Numbered from the stretch's first letter, positions 1 through 12,106 are shown. The stretch: 64,000 nucleotides of DNA from Crotophaga sulcirostris (GCA_013397455.1 VYZB01000119.1:2128497-2192496); one strand, 5' to 3'. Numbers and translations: made by a program. The notes: generated by a model not told the origin, from the sequence alone.

Positions 1-89
1 AAAATGACCTGGTCTGTGGGTGGAGCTCAAATGTCCTCTACTTTACACATACAGATTACTACTTACACGAGATACCTACAAGTCTGCAC

Positions 90-287
90 TGCAAGAGTAA
101 TTAGCCATTGGAATGCACTGCCCAGGGAGGCGGTGGAATCTCCAACCCTGGAGGTGTTTAAGAGGAGATTGGATGAGGCACTCAGTGCCATGGTTTAGAT
201 GATGAGATGATGTTAGTGTTGAGTTATAGGTTGGACTCGATGATCTCAGAGGTCCTTTCCAACCTTGTAATACTGTGATACTGTGAG
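90..287 (+). mobile_element. CR1 LINE, 5'-truncated 3' end (young type)
   Basis: The translated stretch [19 protein letters not shown] followed by LDEALSAMV and a stop is the C-terminus of the CR1 ORF2 reverse-transcriptase protein. It is followed by the CR1 3' UTR (GGTTGGACTCGATGATCT, then TCCTTTCCAACCTTGTAATA) and two short TACTGTGA-type terminal units. Only the last about 200 bases of the element are present. The 3' tail is almost identical to the copy at 32.2-32.7 kb, so both belong to one recently active subfamily. The left boundary is approximate. Confidence 0.93.
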
Positions 288-3200
288 TTTGTTACTATTA
301 TCCGACTCTGTGGTGGAAAACCTGCTCTGAATGTACTTGTCACCTAAACATCACCCAGTCTTTGGGAACTATCAGATAGTGACTGTTTGCATATTGTTTG
401 GACAATGTGCTACATAATAAACTAAAAAAGTTATTGATATTCAATAGAATCCACAAGGCAGGGCAGATGGATTTTTGAAGGGCTTGGACTGTACATATGT
501 GTATCTGTTTCTGCTGTCAGTAACTGTTTTATTTATGTCACTTATTGAGCGGCCTCTGATATAATATTTACCAACTCACATTCATACATTTTTTTCCTAG
601 TGTAATGTTTTTTGTCAAAATATGTAAACCAAAGAAATTTCCCAACAAACCAAAATAATTTGGAAGGCTGCCCCTGATGACTCCACTGGGACCTAGTCCC
701 CTTAAAGCAAGGCTTTTCCTTGCTATCCTGTATATTTCTCAGAAAGAACAAAAAAAGGAGAAAGAAGGGGGAGGAGAGAGGAAATGCTTCTTTCTTAAGT
801 ATTAATGATCTGTGAATTCTGTGATGAAAGCTGTAACTTAAACAGGAGAACAAATCAATTAAGAGATGTGCTAGAATAGCTAAGAAATAAAAGGTGCTTT
901 CTGTGAAGGGGAAGGGCTGCCAATAGCTTGTGCCTGGCCTGAAAAGAGAAGTCCATGAGTTGTCAGCTGTTTGTGTGGCTTATCTACAAACAGCCTGTGT
1001 ATCCAGACACCCATCACTGTAGTATGGAGCTGCTCTGATTTTTATTTATGTTTTATAAAATGTGTTCATCAGTTCTGACTGAGAACTGTAGCTCCCATCT
1101 GCTTCTCATTATTGTTTTCTTTGGAAAAACATTTTGGATATGAAATGTCTTGCTGGAAGGTTGCAGCTGACTTGAGGTGAGTGCATAGAAAAAGAGGTGG
1201 AGTACTTCGTTCGTTCCATTTACATTCCTATTATATTATTCTCACTCCCATTTTATCAAGTTGATCCTACTAGGATAGAGAGGAAATTTTCTTTTTTTTT
1301 TTTTGTTGACAGACAAAGCAGAGGCTTCAGAATTGAAATTTTACAAAATGGAATTCTGTAATTGTGACAGAAGTGCTGTTTCACTTAATAGCTTTGTATT
1401 GGACATATTTCAACCAAAGCATGGATAGCATTTAAACAGACAAATACTTTGCAGAAAAAATTCTTTGAAAATCTTGTTAAATATGTTGTTTGGCAACCAT
1501 TCCTAGAATACTGAAAGACCTAGAAGGAACCAAGTATACATAATGCATTGGGTTACTTGCATTTACTGACAAATGATACCTAATACAGTTTTTATAGAAA
1601 GAATTCAAATGTAATGTTAAACTACATTAAAGAAACATCATTAAGGTTGCAAAATTAAGCAATCCAATATAAGGTTGTCAGTGCAACTCTGATTCAGACC
1701 CCTTGTGTATATGCATTATGATACAGTCTTTAATTACATGTTCATATACTATTTTTTTTTCTTCCTGCCTCATTAAGTGAGCAGGATGAATAGCACTCAC
1801 TAAATGAGAAGCTATTCAGTATTATGTTTTCCCCATTGTTCAGTGTATGGTCCCATGCCTTATTTATGGCACGCTATTCAAACTCTGCTCTGAAAAGGAA
1901 ATCTAAATCTCCTCATGGGCCTTTTAACAGCAATCACCACTGCAGTGTCTGAGAGCTTCCCAAGCACTAATAATAACCTTATCTTCACAACAAGACAGTG
2001 ACAAAGCAGTGACAGCACCTCAAGGAAGCTGAAGCAAAAGAGATAAAGGTCAAAAGTCTTCTGCCAGCTTGAGGTGCTCAGTTTAAGACCTTTAGCATCT
2101 GATTCTTTAGTGCCAATATTACACTCTAACTATCTAAGAGTAGTTTCTGTAAACTTAGTACCTGTGTCTGAATCCCAGCTATTCTCTCTCTGATAGCGTC
2201 ACTCAGTTGCCTTAGTTATGAGACTCTTCAAAACTCATTGCCTGGTGAACTTGGATAGACTTTCATGAGCACAATACAGGGAATATCACTCCTTATTGCA
2301 TGCATATTGAATTACAAATGTTTAGCATCTCTAGGGCCTGGAAAATAAACTTTTTCTGTTAAGTTGATGGTGTGGTAGACAGTATTTGGCCTTTTTCATC
2401 ACATTGTGATGTTTTCCCTTAAAAATATTGGTTTAGGTAGAGCTCCTAGAGCTTTCTTAGAGAGCTAGTGAGTCTGCTCATCAAGGGAAGGATCAAGAGA
2501 CTGGAGGACATAGACAAGGGGTTAGGGAGTCCCAGCATCTCTCTCAGAGGGACCAAGAAGATCTGTCACCTGGACCATTGAGATCAGAGGAAAACCTTCC
2601 AAGGGACCATGTGGGACTGGGCAGAGTTTGCTTCCACTTTGTCATTGAGTTACTTGCATCCACACTCAGGCTGATACCATTCTTTACTGTGTTTATGTGG
2701 TGGATGGGAGAGTGTAGTATGCAACTCATTTCCATTCTGTATTCTGTAGTCTTTTTGATTTTTTTTCCTCTATTTAAGTGAAGTATTCCCTCTTCTATTT
2801 TAATAAAAATGTGACTTTTGATTATTTTTGGAGAGCTCAAAATAGAGAAATATATCTAGACAGATCTCAAAGCTATGACTGAAGGTCATGGAAGAAAATC
2901 CACATGTGCTTTCTTTACTGTGCTGTTAAAAACAGCTGAATTATTCTGGTTAAAGTTTGTATGTACTTCAAATCAGCTAGGGGTCAAGACCTGTTATAAA
3001 AATATTCAGTATTTTGTACATTGGCTAACCTCAGGAGGAAAGAGAAAACAAACTCTTATAATGGGAAGACAAGGAATCTTACTTATCCATAGAATTACCA
3101 GCCTTAGCAATGTAAATACTAAGTTTTCAGCTAGCATAAACGGTGATGACTATACGGACCTCAAAGATGACATGTTGATAAATCAGCTGACAGTCTTGTT

Positions 3201-4133
3201 AATGTATTTCCAAATAATGCTTGTTAAAGATATAACAGAGAAAAAAAATAGCTGCAATGCCATCTGTAAGGTCCCATTCTGGACACTATTGAAGTCATAC
3301 AGCAGTTTGACAGCTTTCTGTCACATATGTCAAGAATATGAAAATATATAATGTGGCACATTCTGTCACAGTTGCTAACAAAAGATGGTTATTTATGCAC
3401 ATTCTTTCTCATCAGTGTAAAAGCCCACTTTGGCTCTACCAATTTGTTCTTTAACTTTGCTGGAGATTGGTGAGGGACTTTTTTTTAGTATTGCTAGGTG
3501 AAGCTGGTGATAAGACATCTCTTTAGATTGTGCATTTGTAAAATGCTATGTCATTTTCTATTTGTGCAAAAGTCTCGTTCATGACTTTTTTCCATTATCT
3601 GGAATCAAGTGCAAACTTGAAGGTAAGAAGACTTCATAATTCATGTTTTGGTGAAAAGCAAAAGGTTTTCAACTCTGCGTTCCTAAACTGAGTTAGGGGT
3701 CCATTTCTGTGTAGGACTGCATTGATGGCAGTTTGGAGGAAGGTGGAGAGAGGTCAGAGATGCAGAAAGAGGAGGACTTCTGTAGTAAGTCTGTAGCTGA
3801 ATAGAAGCAACCTGAAGATGTAGGAGTAGACTGTCTCCAAAAACTCTGCTGGTGTCTTGAAGCATAGCAGAGTTTGCAGTGTTGCGTCCTTGAAAGCAGG
3901 GACTCCTGCCTTGACAGTCTCCTTCTATCTCGTGCAAAATATTGACTATGATGAATTCTCATAGCTGTCACGTACAGATTTGCCCTCCCTGGAAAACAGT
4001 CTGATTCCTTGAATATATGAACAGACAGGTTGGCAAACATCAGCTGTTCTCCCTACCGTACATAAAGCTGAAACTACTGTTGAATTGCATTTATGGGTCC
4101 TCCAGTGCGTAATCCCACATTCTTTTGTTGCAG
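288..4133. other. Unique non-coding sequence
   Basis: No recognisable gene or transposon was seen. There is a 13-T run at 1292-1304. A 158-codon open frame at 2875-3351 on the plus strand has no recognisable domain and a length about as expected by chance once or so in this much AT-rich sequence. A candidate donor (TTGAAG before GTAAGA, at 3623) has a weak upstream acceptor at 3571-3572. I assign no function. Confidence 0.6.
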
Positions 4134-4212
4134 CGATTACAAATGAAGCCCAATGAGTGACACAGTGAGCTGAACTGGAGCAAGGACAGGCAGATTTTTC
4201 GTTGGCTGAGCA
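4134..4212 (+). other. Candidate non-coding (5' UTR or lncRNA) exon
   Basis: The stretch is bounded on the left by a strong acceptor (ATTCTTTTGTTGCAG) and on the right by a strong donor (GAGCA before GTGAGTAT). All three frames contain stops, so it cannot be an internal coding exon. It could be an untranslated first-part exon of a transcript continuing to the start-codon exon at 12.1-12.3 kb, or a lncRNA exon. A second possible donor (GTGAGC) lies inside it. Chance pairing of motifs is a real alternative. Confidence 0.25.
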
Positions 4213-6682
4213 GTGAGTATTTATTTTTGAAATTGTTTTCTATCTGGTTGAAGCAAGCTTTTCTACTGATAACAACCACCGGATCAAATAACAATGATTA
4301 AAATGCATTGAGATTAGCCAAACATTAGGGGTTAGATTTTCAAAGCAAAAGGGTAATGTGAATGTTTTAATGTCATAGCTACACTGCTTAGGTAAAAGTG
4401 CTTATAAAGCCCTTTAATGGTGGTGTGCTTGTTAAAAAAACAGCTTTGTAACTTTTGTATTCATGCTTCATTAAATCTACTTGTAGTTCACTAATGCAGC
4501 ATTAGCACTTAGCCATGGGTTTAGCTGTCCCTGGCCAATAGGTCTGTATGTGTGTCTTTGCGGTGGACCTGCTGGACATCCTGTGCCTGTCTAGCTCTGT
4601 ACTTTGAAAAATTCAGCAAGGAGTTCTCTCTTCAAATCCAATAATAGTCAAGCAACTTGGGAAGGGGTTTCCTCTTCTCCAGCTACTGACATATTGCACA
4701 CAGTTTAACTTGCACATTGCAGAAGCACCTGCTATAGCAGACAGCGAAAAGTCATTATATCTATAATATATATATTATACATATATAATTATATATATAA
4801 AGTCTATAATTTCATCCTGTATCCCGATCTCACATCCCAATAGGCTGTGTTGCAGTGGGCAGCATGATGGGTTGCCTGTCATGCTTTGCACAGGCAAAGC
4901 TGCTGCATCTTGTCAAGAATTACAGGGTTCAATGTATGATATGAGAAGTCTGTTACAACAAGCTTTGTGTATGCTGCTGGCAGGAGAGGACAATGAAGAT
5001 TTTTGTTTGGTAAAATAAATGACTATCAAGGAATCTCATTTTTCAGAAAGTAGTTTGGATGCTGTGTGATGAGTGGTATAGTTAATTTGCCAAGTGCTTT
5101 TACATTTACATAGTACCTGTTTGGAGAATCAGAAAAGAAAACAGTAGCATCTGGAACAGGGATTTGGGCTGTCTCCTCTCTGTGTACCCACACATTCAGA
5201 AGTGGAACAATTCACTTGCTGTAGCACTTGTGCAGTTGAGAAACTAGACAGTCCTTTTCCCACTGGCCTGCTCCCTAGCACAGCCAATTTATGTCAGTAG
5301 CCTCTGCTGGCAGGATGGTCAGCCTTAAGTGTCTAATATCTTAGATATGTGATATTTGCCATGGTATCTCTCCGGAGATTTTGAGGTGAGGCTCTTCTGA
5401 CCCAGTCATACTCCTCCCAGACTTGCCCCATAATTCTCACAGTTAGGCTTTTTCCAACTTGCCAAACTTGTATTTCTTCTTCAGGAAGAAAAGATGTCAA
5501 ACTGTCCTTTATTTGCTACTGAAGTCCTTCTGTAGTATAAAGGCTATCCCTTTTCTCACTGGGGTCCAGGGATTTTGGTAGTGTTTTGATTGTTAACACC
5601 CATCTCTGAGGGATTCATTTCTAGCCACAAATGCAAAATACCTCTTGAACCCAGCTTAGTTTTAGTTAGTACTGGTACAGTCAAGCTTTGATAAAGCAGT
5701 CTTCAAAGTCAGCTGGCCAGAAAAGAAATAGTAGAGCAGAACTGTTCCCCTCAAAATGTCACTGCCTTCACTGTGAACAGTAAAACCAGAAACCTCTGAG
5801 TTGTGGAAGACTAACAGCAGCAATGGCAAAGTTAATGACTGCGCTGCAGTGGCACCAGAGAAGGCTGGTATGTTTGTGACTTGATAGGAGTTTGTCTCCT
5901 GAAATGCAATGGGGTATCTTTTAGTACGTGCTCAGAAATCCTTGATTTGACTGAAGAAGGCTTTGTCACATGGCTCTGCAATAGGAACTCTCTGCACCCT
6001 CCTTTAGCAGTGGAAGTGGCTGAGGAAGTGGTGGCAGGACTGGAACAGAGCTGAGATGTAGTGGTGCTGAGCAACCTCCTCAAAATCTTGGCTATTGCTT
6101 AATTTATGGCTGTAGCCATAACCTTTCTGCTTGTATTCTTTCTTTTGGGGTTTGGCAGAGTCTAAATATGCTCACAAATCACCTTCAGAAGGCAAAGAAG
6201 GGTGCAAAGAGTTTTAAGTTTGTTTGTGTGAGGTGCTTGAGAACCTCCTTCAGAGACAAATTTGTCTTTTATTCAGAAGGTGGCTCCAAATGGTCTCTGT
6301 GAAAGACAATGTTTTCATTTAAATGTTTGTTGGATTTTTTTAAGATTTGTGAAAACAGCGGACTTCTGTAGGAACCATACTGGGACAGCTCTTCATAAGC
6401 CTTTTGAAATAATAACTTTTATTGGCTTTTGAGTTTCTCCTGCTGGGATTATAATGGGTTAATCCATTTTAAAGCACTCTATTTTTTTAAAATGTAATTG
6501 AGAACACTTAATAAACGATTAGTAAAAGAGGTAGCTGCTATGTTTTTGCTCTGAATACTTGGGCAACAAGCTGAAGGAAAATGAGTTCCTTGCATTTTGG
6601 CACTTGGTCTGGGACAGCTGTCTCTGAGTTGTGAGTACAACTGACTTCATTTATGTGGGATAGACTTTGTTTCCCTACTAAT
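4213..6682. other. Unique non-coding sequence
   Basis: Apart from the AT-rich repeat near 4.75-4.80 kb, I see no gene, repeat or RNA. Short open frames here have no coding character. Confidence 0.5.
4755..4800. repeat. (AT)n-rich simple repeat
   Basis: An interrupted run of AT/TA dinucleotides, partly self-complementary, reads as a degenerate AT microsatellite. Confidence 0.8.
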
Positions 6683-6952
6683 TTCTGTTTTGGAGGAACA
6701 AGACGTAGAAGGAAACAAACTGGAACACAGGAAATTCCACCTGAACGTGAGGAAAAATGTTTTTACAGTGAGGGTGACAGAGCCCTGGAACAGGCTGCCC
6801 AGAGAAACTGTGAAATCTCCTTCTCTGGAGATATTCAAAACCCACCTGGATGTGTTCCTGTGTGACCTGCTCCAGGTGACCCTGTTAAAGCAGGGAGATT
6901 GGACTGGATGATCTCCAGAGGTCCTTTCCAACCCTGACCATTCTGTGATTAT
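6683..6952 (+). mobile_element. CR1 LINE 3' fragment (older type)
   Basis: The sequence reads as the eroded C-terminal end of CR1 ORF2: [20 protein letters not shown], then [20 protein letters not shown], across short shifts. The CR1 3' end follows (GGACTGGATGATCTCCAGAG, then GTCCTTTCCAACCCTGA) and finishes with ATTCTGTGATT. The terminal octamer and sequence differ from the TACTGTGA copies, so this is a separate, older subfamily. Confidence 0.92.
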
Positions 6953-8877
6953 AAATGGAAGAGCACGAAAGGCAGACGCTAACTCCGTTCAGATGAACAT
7001 GTAAATCTTCAGCACAAATCCACATCAACTCCTGTTTTAACAGTAGAATTATCTATCTGTACTGGAGGATAGAATAAGATAATCCCCAGAGCCAAAGATG
7101 ATAATTCTGAGCTAATCCTTCAAATTCTTTTATCAGGTATCACCTATTAGCTACTTCTGAGGAAAAAGGTCTTGCTGTGCATAAGTGTGACATCACTTCA
7201 GCTTTGAAAATAATTAATGTTAACACACAGTGAGGCCAGTAAATAAGCTGTATTCAATGTAGGATTTGCTTTCAGAACTGCATACTTCATTGCTGGCTGT
7301 TGTTTGCTCGTATATCTCCTCCGCCCGCATTGCCAACTTGTTTTTTCATATTAGTACAAACACTTTAGTATTACTTTCTCTGGGATCTTGGGGAAAAAAA
7401 AAATATTTTAAGCAATTTCAGGTAATGGTGTTTCCCAAGGATAATCGCACTTTGAACACACTAAAGAAACTTGGCTACAATTTCTGCTCTCTTAAATCTC
7501 AGCGGGGTGATTAGCGCGTGGTAAAAGTTCCCTTGTGTGTTGTTTTATTGTTCTTCATATACTGTTCTCTTACCTCCTTCTTTATGATAAAGCCCTGAAC
7601 ATTCTTTACCACTGCCCCTTCTTAGTATCAGGCTGCTCAGAGAACCAGGGAACAGATACTATTACGGGCTTACTGTTCCTGGTAAAACATTGCTAGCCTG
7701 GTGGCAGGATGGTGGGCTGGTCTTCAAAACTGAAAAAGTGAACACAGAGACCGATTGCCAAGGGAAAACTGGAGTCCTTGAGGAAAATACATTCTGTAGA
7801 AGGATACAATGCCAGTAAAACCTGTTCTCACCCACTGTACATCATCCATCCCATCAAGGAACAGGACAAGTGACAGCTTGCCTCCTGAGAAGGCTTAGGG
7901 CTGCTCTAATTTGGGCCAGCAAGACCCTGTAGCAGAGGCTGTTAATGCAACTGGAGCCCTAGCCAAGGTTTGTGTGAAATGAAGTCCCTGATGTCCATTA
8001 AACTTATAAGTTTAAAGTAGCTCTGAGAGCTTGCTGAATCTGTCTACTGCAAGGGTTTGTCCACTTAAATTTTTACTTTGGAATGTGATTGCTAAGAAAT
8101 GGGCTTTGCCTCCGTTCTGCTCAGGTTTAAACACTGAAGAGTACCATAATCTTTTGATGAAGAGAGAGACAGGATAAGAGAGAAAATATGCATCCAGAGT
8201 CCAGAACTGCTTAAAAATGGTAGACTCTCATTAGGATTTCTTTAATGTCCTGTGTCACATTTTGTCATGGCTCTAACGTGACATTGAAATACCTGAGGCT
8301 TTTTATTGGTTTATTACTAACAATATTATGAATGCAGACCACAAAAAAGACCAATATTATGTTTGTATTGAGCTTAAGTCTTATTTCCGCATTACTGATT
8401 GAACTACTTGATAAATTTTCTTGAATGGGGCAGGGAAAGGACCAACCACGTGAAAAGTAAGGAATAGTATCATATTTTGATATTTTCAAAAATTTAAAGC
8501 ATTTGATTTAGCCACGCTTTTATATTTCAAATATTTCTAGATCAGTTTTACTGTTCTTCAGCTGTCTACTGACAAAAATCATGAAAATCATATCAGTGCT
8601 TCCAGGATTTGAAATATTAGTAGCCACAAAGGGGAAAAAAGTTTACTTCTTAGCCAAGTCTATAATAGTTTTCTCATTTAAAAGTGGAACTAATGTATTG
8701 TTGGCAGTACACAAATATTTTGTCTTACTGCGATATATAATTTTTGTTCTCTTGGGGAGAGGGGTTCTATTTAATTTGCTTTCTCGGTTAAATCATGTCT
8801 ATGAATAACTGTGGATGATACTGATACAGTTTGGCTGTTTCTGTAGCAACCACCTATGTTTTTTTAGTTGGTATTTT

Positions 8878-8900
8878 CACATTTCTTGGAAAGAAATGTG
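8878..8900. repeat. Perfect 10-bp inverted repeat with 3-bp loop
   Basis: CACATTTCTT, loop GGA, AAGAAATGTG. The centre reads TTCTTGGAA, which also fits the TTC-N3-GAA pattern bound by STAT-type factors. Whether it acts as a site or an RNA hairpin is unknown. Confidence 0.6.
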
Positions 8901-9133
8901 TATTTTTCAACGGTGTTTTTCTCAGAAGTGTTGCTTGAGTTATTTTTATGTTCTTCATTTGCACGCTGTCTTGTATGTGACAGTCCACCATGAGCAATTG
9001 AGATATTGTTGTGTAAATTACCAAAAGCACTAAGACGGTTCTAACGATATTTAGTGATCCTTATGCTTTCTGTAATGAGTGGAAAACCGATTATTGTAAT
9101 TTCCCTTCTTCCTTTTGAAATTGGTACACTTAC

Positions 9134-9202
9134 CTGATGGAATGTTACTTTTGCTGTCACTGTGGCAATCATGATTTGTGCAGGGGTATATCTCAGCCAA
9201 CT
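9134..9202 (-). other. Candidate minus-strand internal exon, 23 codons, phase 0/0
   Basis: On the minus strand a fair acceptor (AGTTTTCACTTAG) precedes 69 bases ending in CCATCAG, followed by an ideal donor GTAAGTG. Two of three frames are open, and 69 is a multiple of three. The best reading is SWLRYTPAQIMIATV then TAKVTFHQ; the other gives an Asp/Ser-rich cysteine-containing stretch. No neighbouring minus-strand exon was found to link it to, so it may be chance. Confidence 0.15.
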
Positions 9203-9310
9203 CTAAGTGAAAACTAAATTGAATTTTTAAATGTGATTGCTCTTTGCTTTGCATTGTTTGTGTGCACTGGGACAATACACCCCAGATATTTTAGTGCTTC
9301 GTGAATACAT

Positions 9311-10168
9311 GTATCACAGTATCACAGTATAAACTGGTTGGAAGAGACCTCTAGATCATCAAGTCCAACCTATAAGCCAACACTAACACCATCTCATCAC
9401 CTAAACCATGGCACTGAGTGCCTCATCCAGTCTTCCCTTAAACACATCCAGGGTTGGCGACTCCACCACCTCCCTCGGCAGCGCATTCCACTGGCCAATC
9501 ACCCTTTCAGTAAAGAACTTCTTCCTAACATCAAGTCTAAACCTCCCCTGACGAAGTTTAAGTCCGTGCCCTCTAGTTCTGTCACTGGTCACCTGTGAGA
9601 AGAGACCAACCCCTGCCTGACTACAACCTCCTTTTAGGTAGTTGTAGAGAGCAATAAGGTCACCCCTGAGCCTCCTCTTCTCCAGTCCCAGCTCCCTCAG
9701 TTGCTCCTCGAAGGGCTTGTGCTCCAGCCCTTTCACCATCTTTGTTGCCCTCCTCTGGACATTCTCTAGTATCCTGACATCTTTCCCAAACTGAGGGGCC
9801 CAGAACTGTACGCAGTATTCAAAGTGAGGCCTGACCAGTGCCGAGTAGAGGGGGACAATAATTTCTCTGGTCCTGCTCGCCACACTATTCCTAATGCAGG
9901 CCAGGATGCCATTGGCCTTCTTTGCCACCTGGGCACACTGCTGGCTCATGTTGAGCTTCCTGTCAACCAGCACTCCCAGGTCCCTTTCCTCCTGACTACT
10001 CTCCAGCCACTCCGTCCCTAGTCTATAGCTATGCTTGGGATTGTTGTGTCCAAAATGGAGTACCCGACATTTGGACTTATTGAACCTCATCCCATTAGAA
10101 TCGGCCCATCTCTCCAGTCTGTCTAGGTCCCTCTGTAGGGCCATCCTACCTTCTAACAGATCATAACA
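9311..10168 (-). mobile_element. CR1 LINE, 5'-truncated, with uninterrupted RT C-terminal frame
   Basis: Read on the minus strand, bases 10168 to 9401 encode about 256 residues of the CR1 ORF2 C-terminus with no stop or frameshift. Landmarks in order are [110 protein letters not shown], and the terminal [13 protein letters not shown]. The catalytic palm region and the upstream endonuclease are missing through 5' truncation, so the copy is dead as an autonomous element. The 3' UTR follows and ends in tandem TACTGTGA units (9311-9330). The intact frame implies a recent insertion. The translated frame runs on 31 codons into flanking DNA, which is not element sequence. Confidence 0.96.
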
Positions 10169-10462
10169 CTTTCTTTTACAGTGGCAATGGCTGAAGAATT
10201 CAGTATGGATTTCAGACTGTTGTCTGTACTCAGTGTGCGTTGGAGAGGTCATTGTTTTCAAAATCAGAAGATCCTACTTGCCTCTGTGTGTGGGAGAGTG
10301 GTTTTGCATTGTTTCTGAAGTTTTAGTTTCATTTTATCAAACTTTTTACAGTAGTTTCAGAAGTCTCTCTCTCTGGATAACGGCAGATAATCATCCCAGT
10401 TGTCTTTTACTTTCAGATTCTCTACTCTCAAGCAATAGGCATGGGGATTTTTACAAGGTAGT

Positions 10463-11217
10463 TGTGGTGGGTTGACTTTGACTGGTTGTCTGATGCCCAC
10501 CCAACCCCTCTCTCGCTCCTCTCCCCCTGCCCTGCCACAACAGGATGGGGTACAAAAGAAGATGACAAAGCTCATAGGTTGACATAAAGGCAGGGAGTTT
10601 GCTTATCAATTACTGCCATGGGCAAAACATGCAAATTAGTTTAATTTATTGCCTCTTAATACTAGATTAGGATGGTAGAAACAAAGACAAAAAATACAGA
10701 GCACCTTCCCTCCCCAGTTTGTACCAGATTTGCCCTCACTCCCAACCCCTCTGCCTTTCCCAGGCCTGGAGCTGTGTGTTAGCCATGGCTGCAGGGGAGT
10801 CTCTGCCCAGGGGCCTAGAGTGCCTCCTCTGCCTCCCCTGGGGTCGTTTCTCACACTTTCCCCCTCACTGCCCAGCAGCGTTTTGTCCTTTCTTAAGCAC
10901 ACACTGTCCCCAAGGTGCCAGCAGCCTGCACACAGCTGGGTCCATCAGTGCCCTGTGTGGGTCAGCCCCTCAGCTCTCCTCGCAGAGGCCCCTGCGGCCC
11001 CTGCCACCACTGGGACACGACCACCCAGTTGATGCTCCATTTTTTGTCCCTTTTCCTCTTTATTTTTATTAACAATTCTTTCCCCTGTGGGTCTGCCCTG
11101 GATGGTGTCCTTGGCTCTGAAGCAGTTGGTTTCTCTTTCCAGTGCCACCCACTGGCACTAGGTCACCCTCCAGATTTGTGACCGCAGGCACAGGGTGCTA
11201 TAAATCCTGTCTCAACA
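10463..11217 (-). mobile_element. Degraded ERVL-type endogenous retrovirus LTR (solo)
   Basis: The left end TGTGGTGGGTTGACTTTGAC is the terminus characteristic of a widespread avian ERVL-like LTR family. The following block (AATTACTGCCATGGGCAAAA, then TTTAATTTATTGCC, then CACCTTCCCTCC) and the long C-rich body also fit it. The minus strand is suggested because an AATAAA signal lies at 10650-10645 on that strand, placed as expected near the LTR 3' end. No gag, pol or env sequence flanks it, so it is best read as a solo LTR. The right end is approximate (CTCAACA at 11211-11217), and I could not identify a convincing target-site duplication. Open frames inside are not coding. Confidence 0.8.
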
Positions 11218-12106
11218 TTTGTTGCTCACAGGCTGTGAAACTAGTGGGAGATTTGCAAAGGTACTTGGGTATCTCCACGTTTGCTGGGGCTGACATGCAG
11301 TGTTTTAATGGGCTAAGTCTCTAACATGAAGCTTAACCAGTTGTAATGAGCAGTGTGCAATTCAGAGTAGGCTTTGGTCTGTGTGAAAGAAAGGACAATT
11401 CAGGCTTCCTTAAGTGGCTTCAGGTATTTTAGTGTGTTATGAATTTTGAGATGTTAATTGCTTTTAATAGTATCTACCTATCCATAAAACTTGCCTAAGA
11501 AAGTATTTATGCATTTATAAAAGTGGAGATACTTGGAAAATACAGTTTGCAGGCTTCAGAACTGTGACACTTTCATCTTTCCACAAAGGGCAGTTGTATC
11601 ACACGTTGTGCATCTGGGATGCGGAGGCTTGCAGATTAAATGACAAAGCAAGCACGTAGCCAGGGTAGCTGCTGTCTTTAATTAGGCTTGATCTGCTTAG
11701 TACTTTCATGTTAATAAAGTTAGGAGCTTTTTGGTATTCTCCTGTAATCTAAGAAAGCATCAATATTTTCAGTGACAAATGGGTGTTGATTACCTGGTGA
11801 AGATTGATTACAGGCTTTAAATTTGCTGGACTGAAGCTTCTGTTAGTGTCTTCCCTCTAATAATCATTCAATTTACTCAAATCTACTCTAATTTTAGGCC
11901 TACAATACAATTGCTTCCACTTCCTGGTGACAGTGAAATCCTCATTCATATGGGTTAAGCCATTCGGACAGTGTGGTGCAACAAGAATGATGGATGGCTT
12001 TAATTTGATATTCTTAAAATGTCTTTGATGTTGCTCCTGCACTAGTGAAAACTTGCTGCGGAATTAAATTAACACTGCATCTGCTTTTGTGTTTGTATTC
12101 CAATAG
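11218..12106. other. Unique non-coding sequence
   Basis: I see no gene or repeat here. It ends at a good acceptor (GTTTGTATTCCAATAG, AG at 12105-12106) that opens the next candidate exon. Confidence 0.5.

Larger units (their letters stand above)
6953..9310. other. Unique non-coding sequence
   Basis: No recognised gene. It contains a perfect hairpin at 8878-8900 and a minus-strand candidate exon at 9134-9202. Short AT-rich open frames at 8.5-9.0 kb look like chance. Confidence 0.5.

Noticed and set aside
1960..2040. MIR-like words (AATAATAACCTTATCTTCAC, then AACAAGACAG)
   Set aside because: The resemblance is short and out of the expected order; I could not follow it into a second diagnostic block.
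9824..10021. 65-codon plus-strand frame
   Set aside because: Antisense shadow of the CR1 reverse-transcriptase frame.
10719..11324. Several overlapping open frames of 60-117 codons
   Set aside because: They lie mostly in the GC-rich ERV LTR, whose composition keeps frames open; none resembles a retroviral or host protein.
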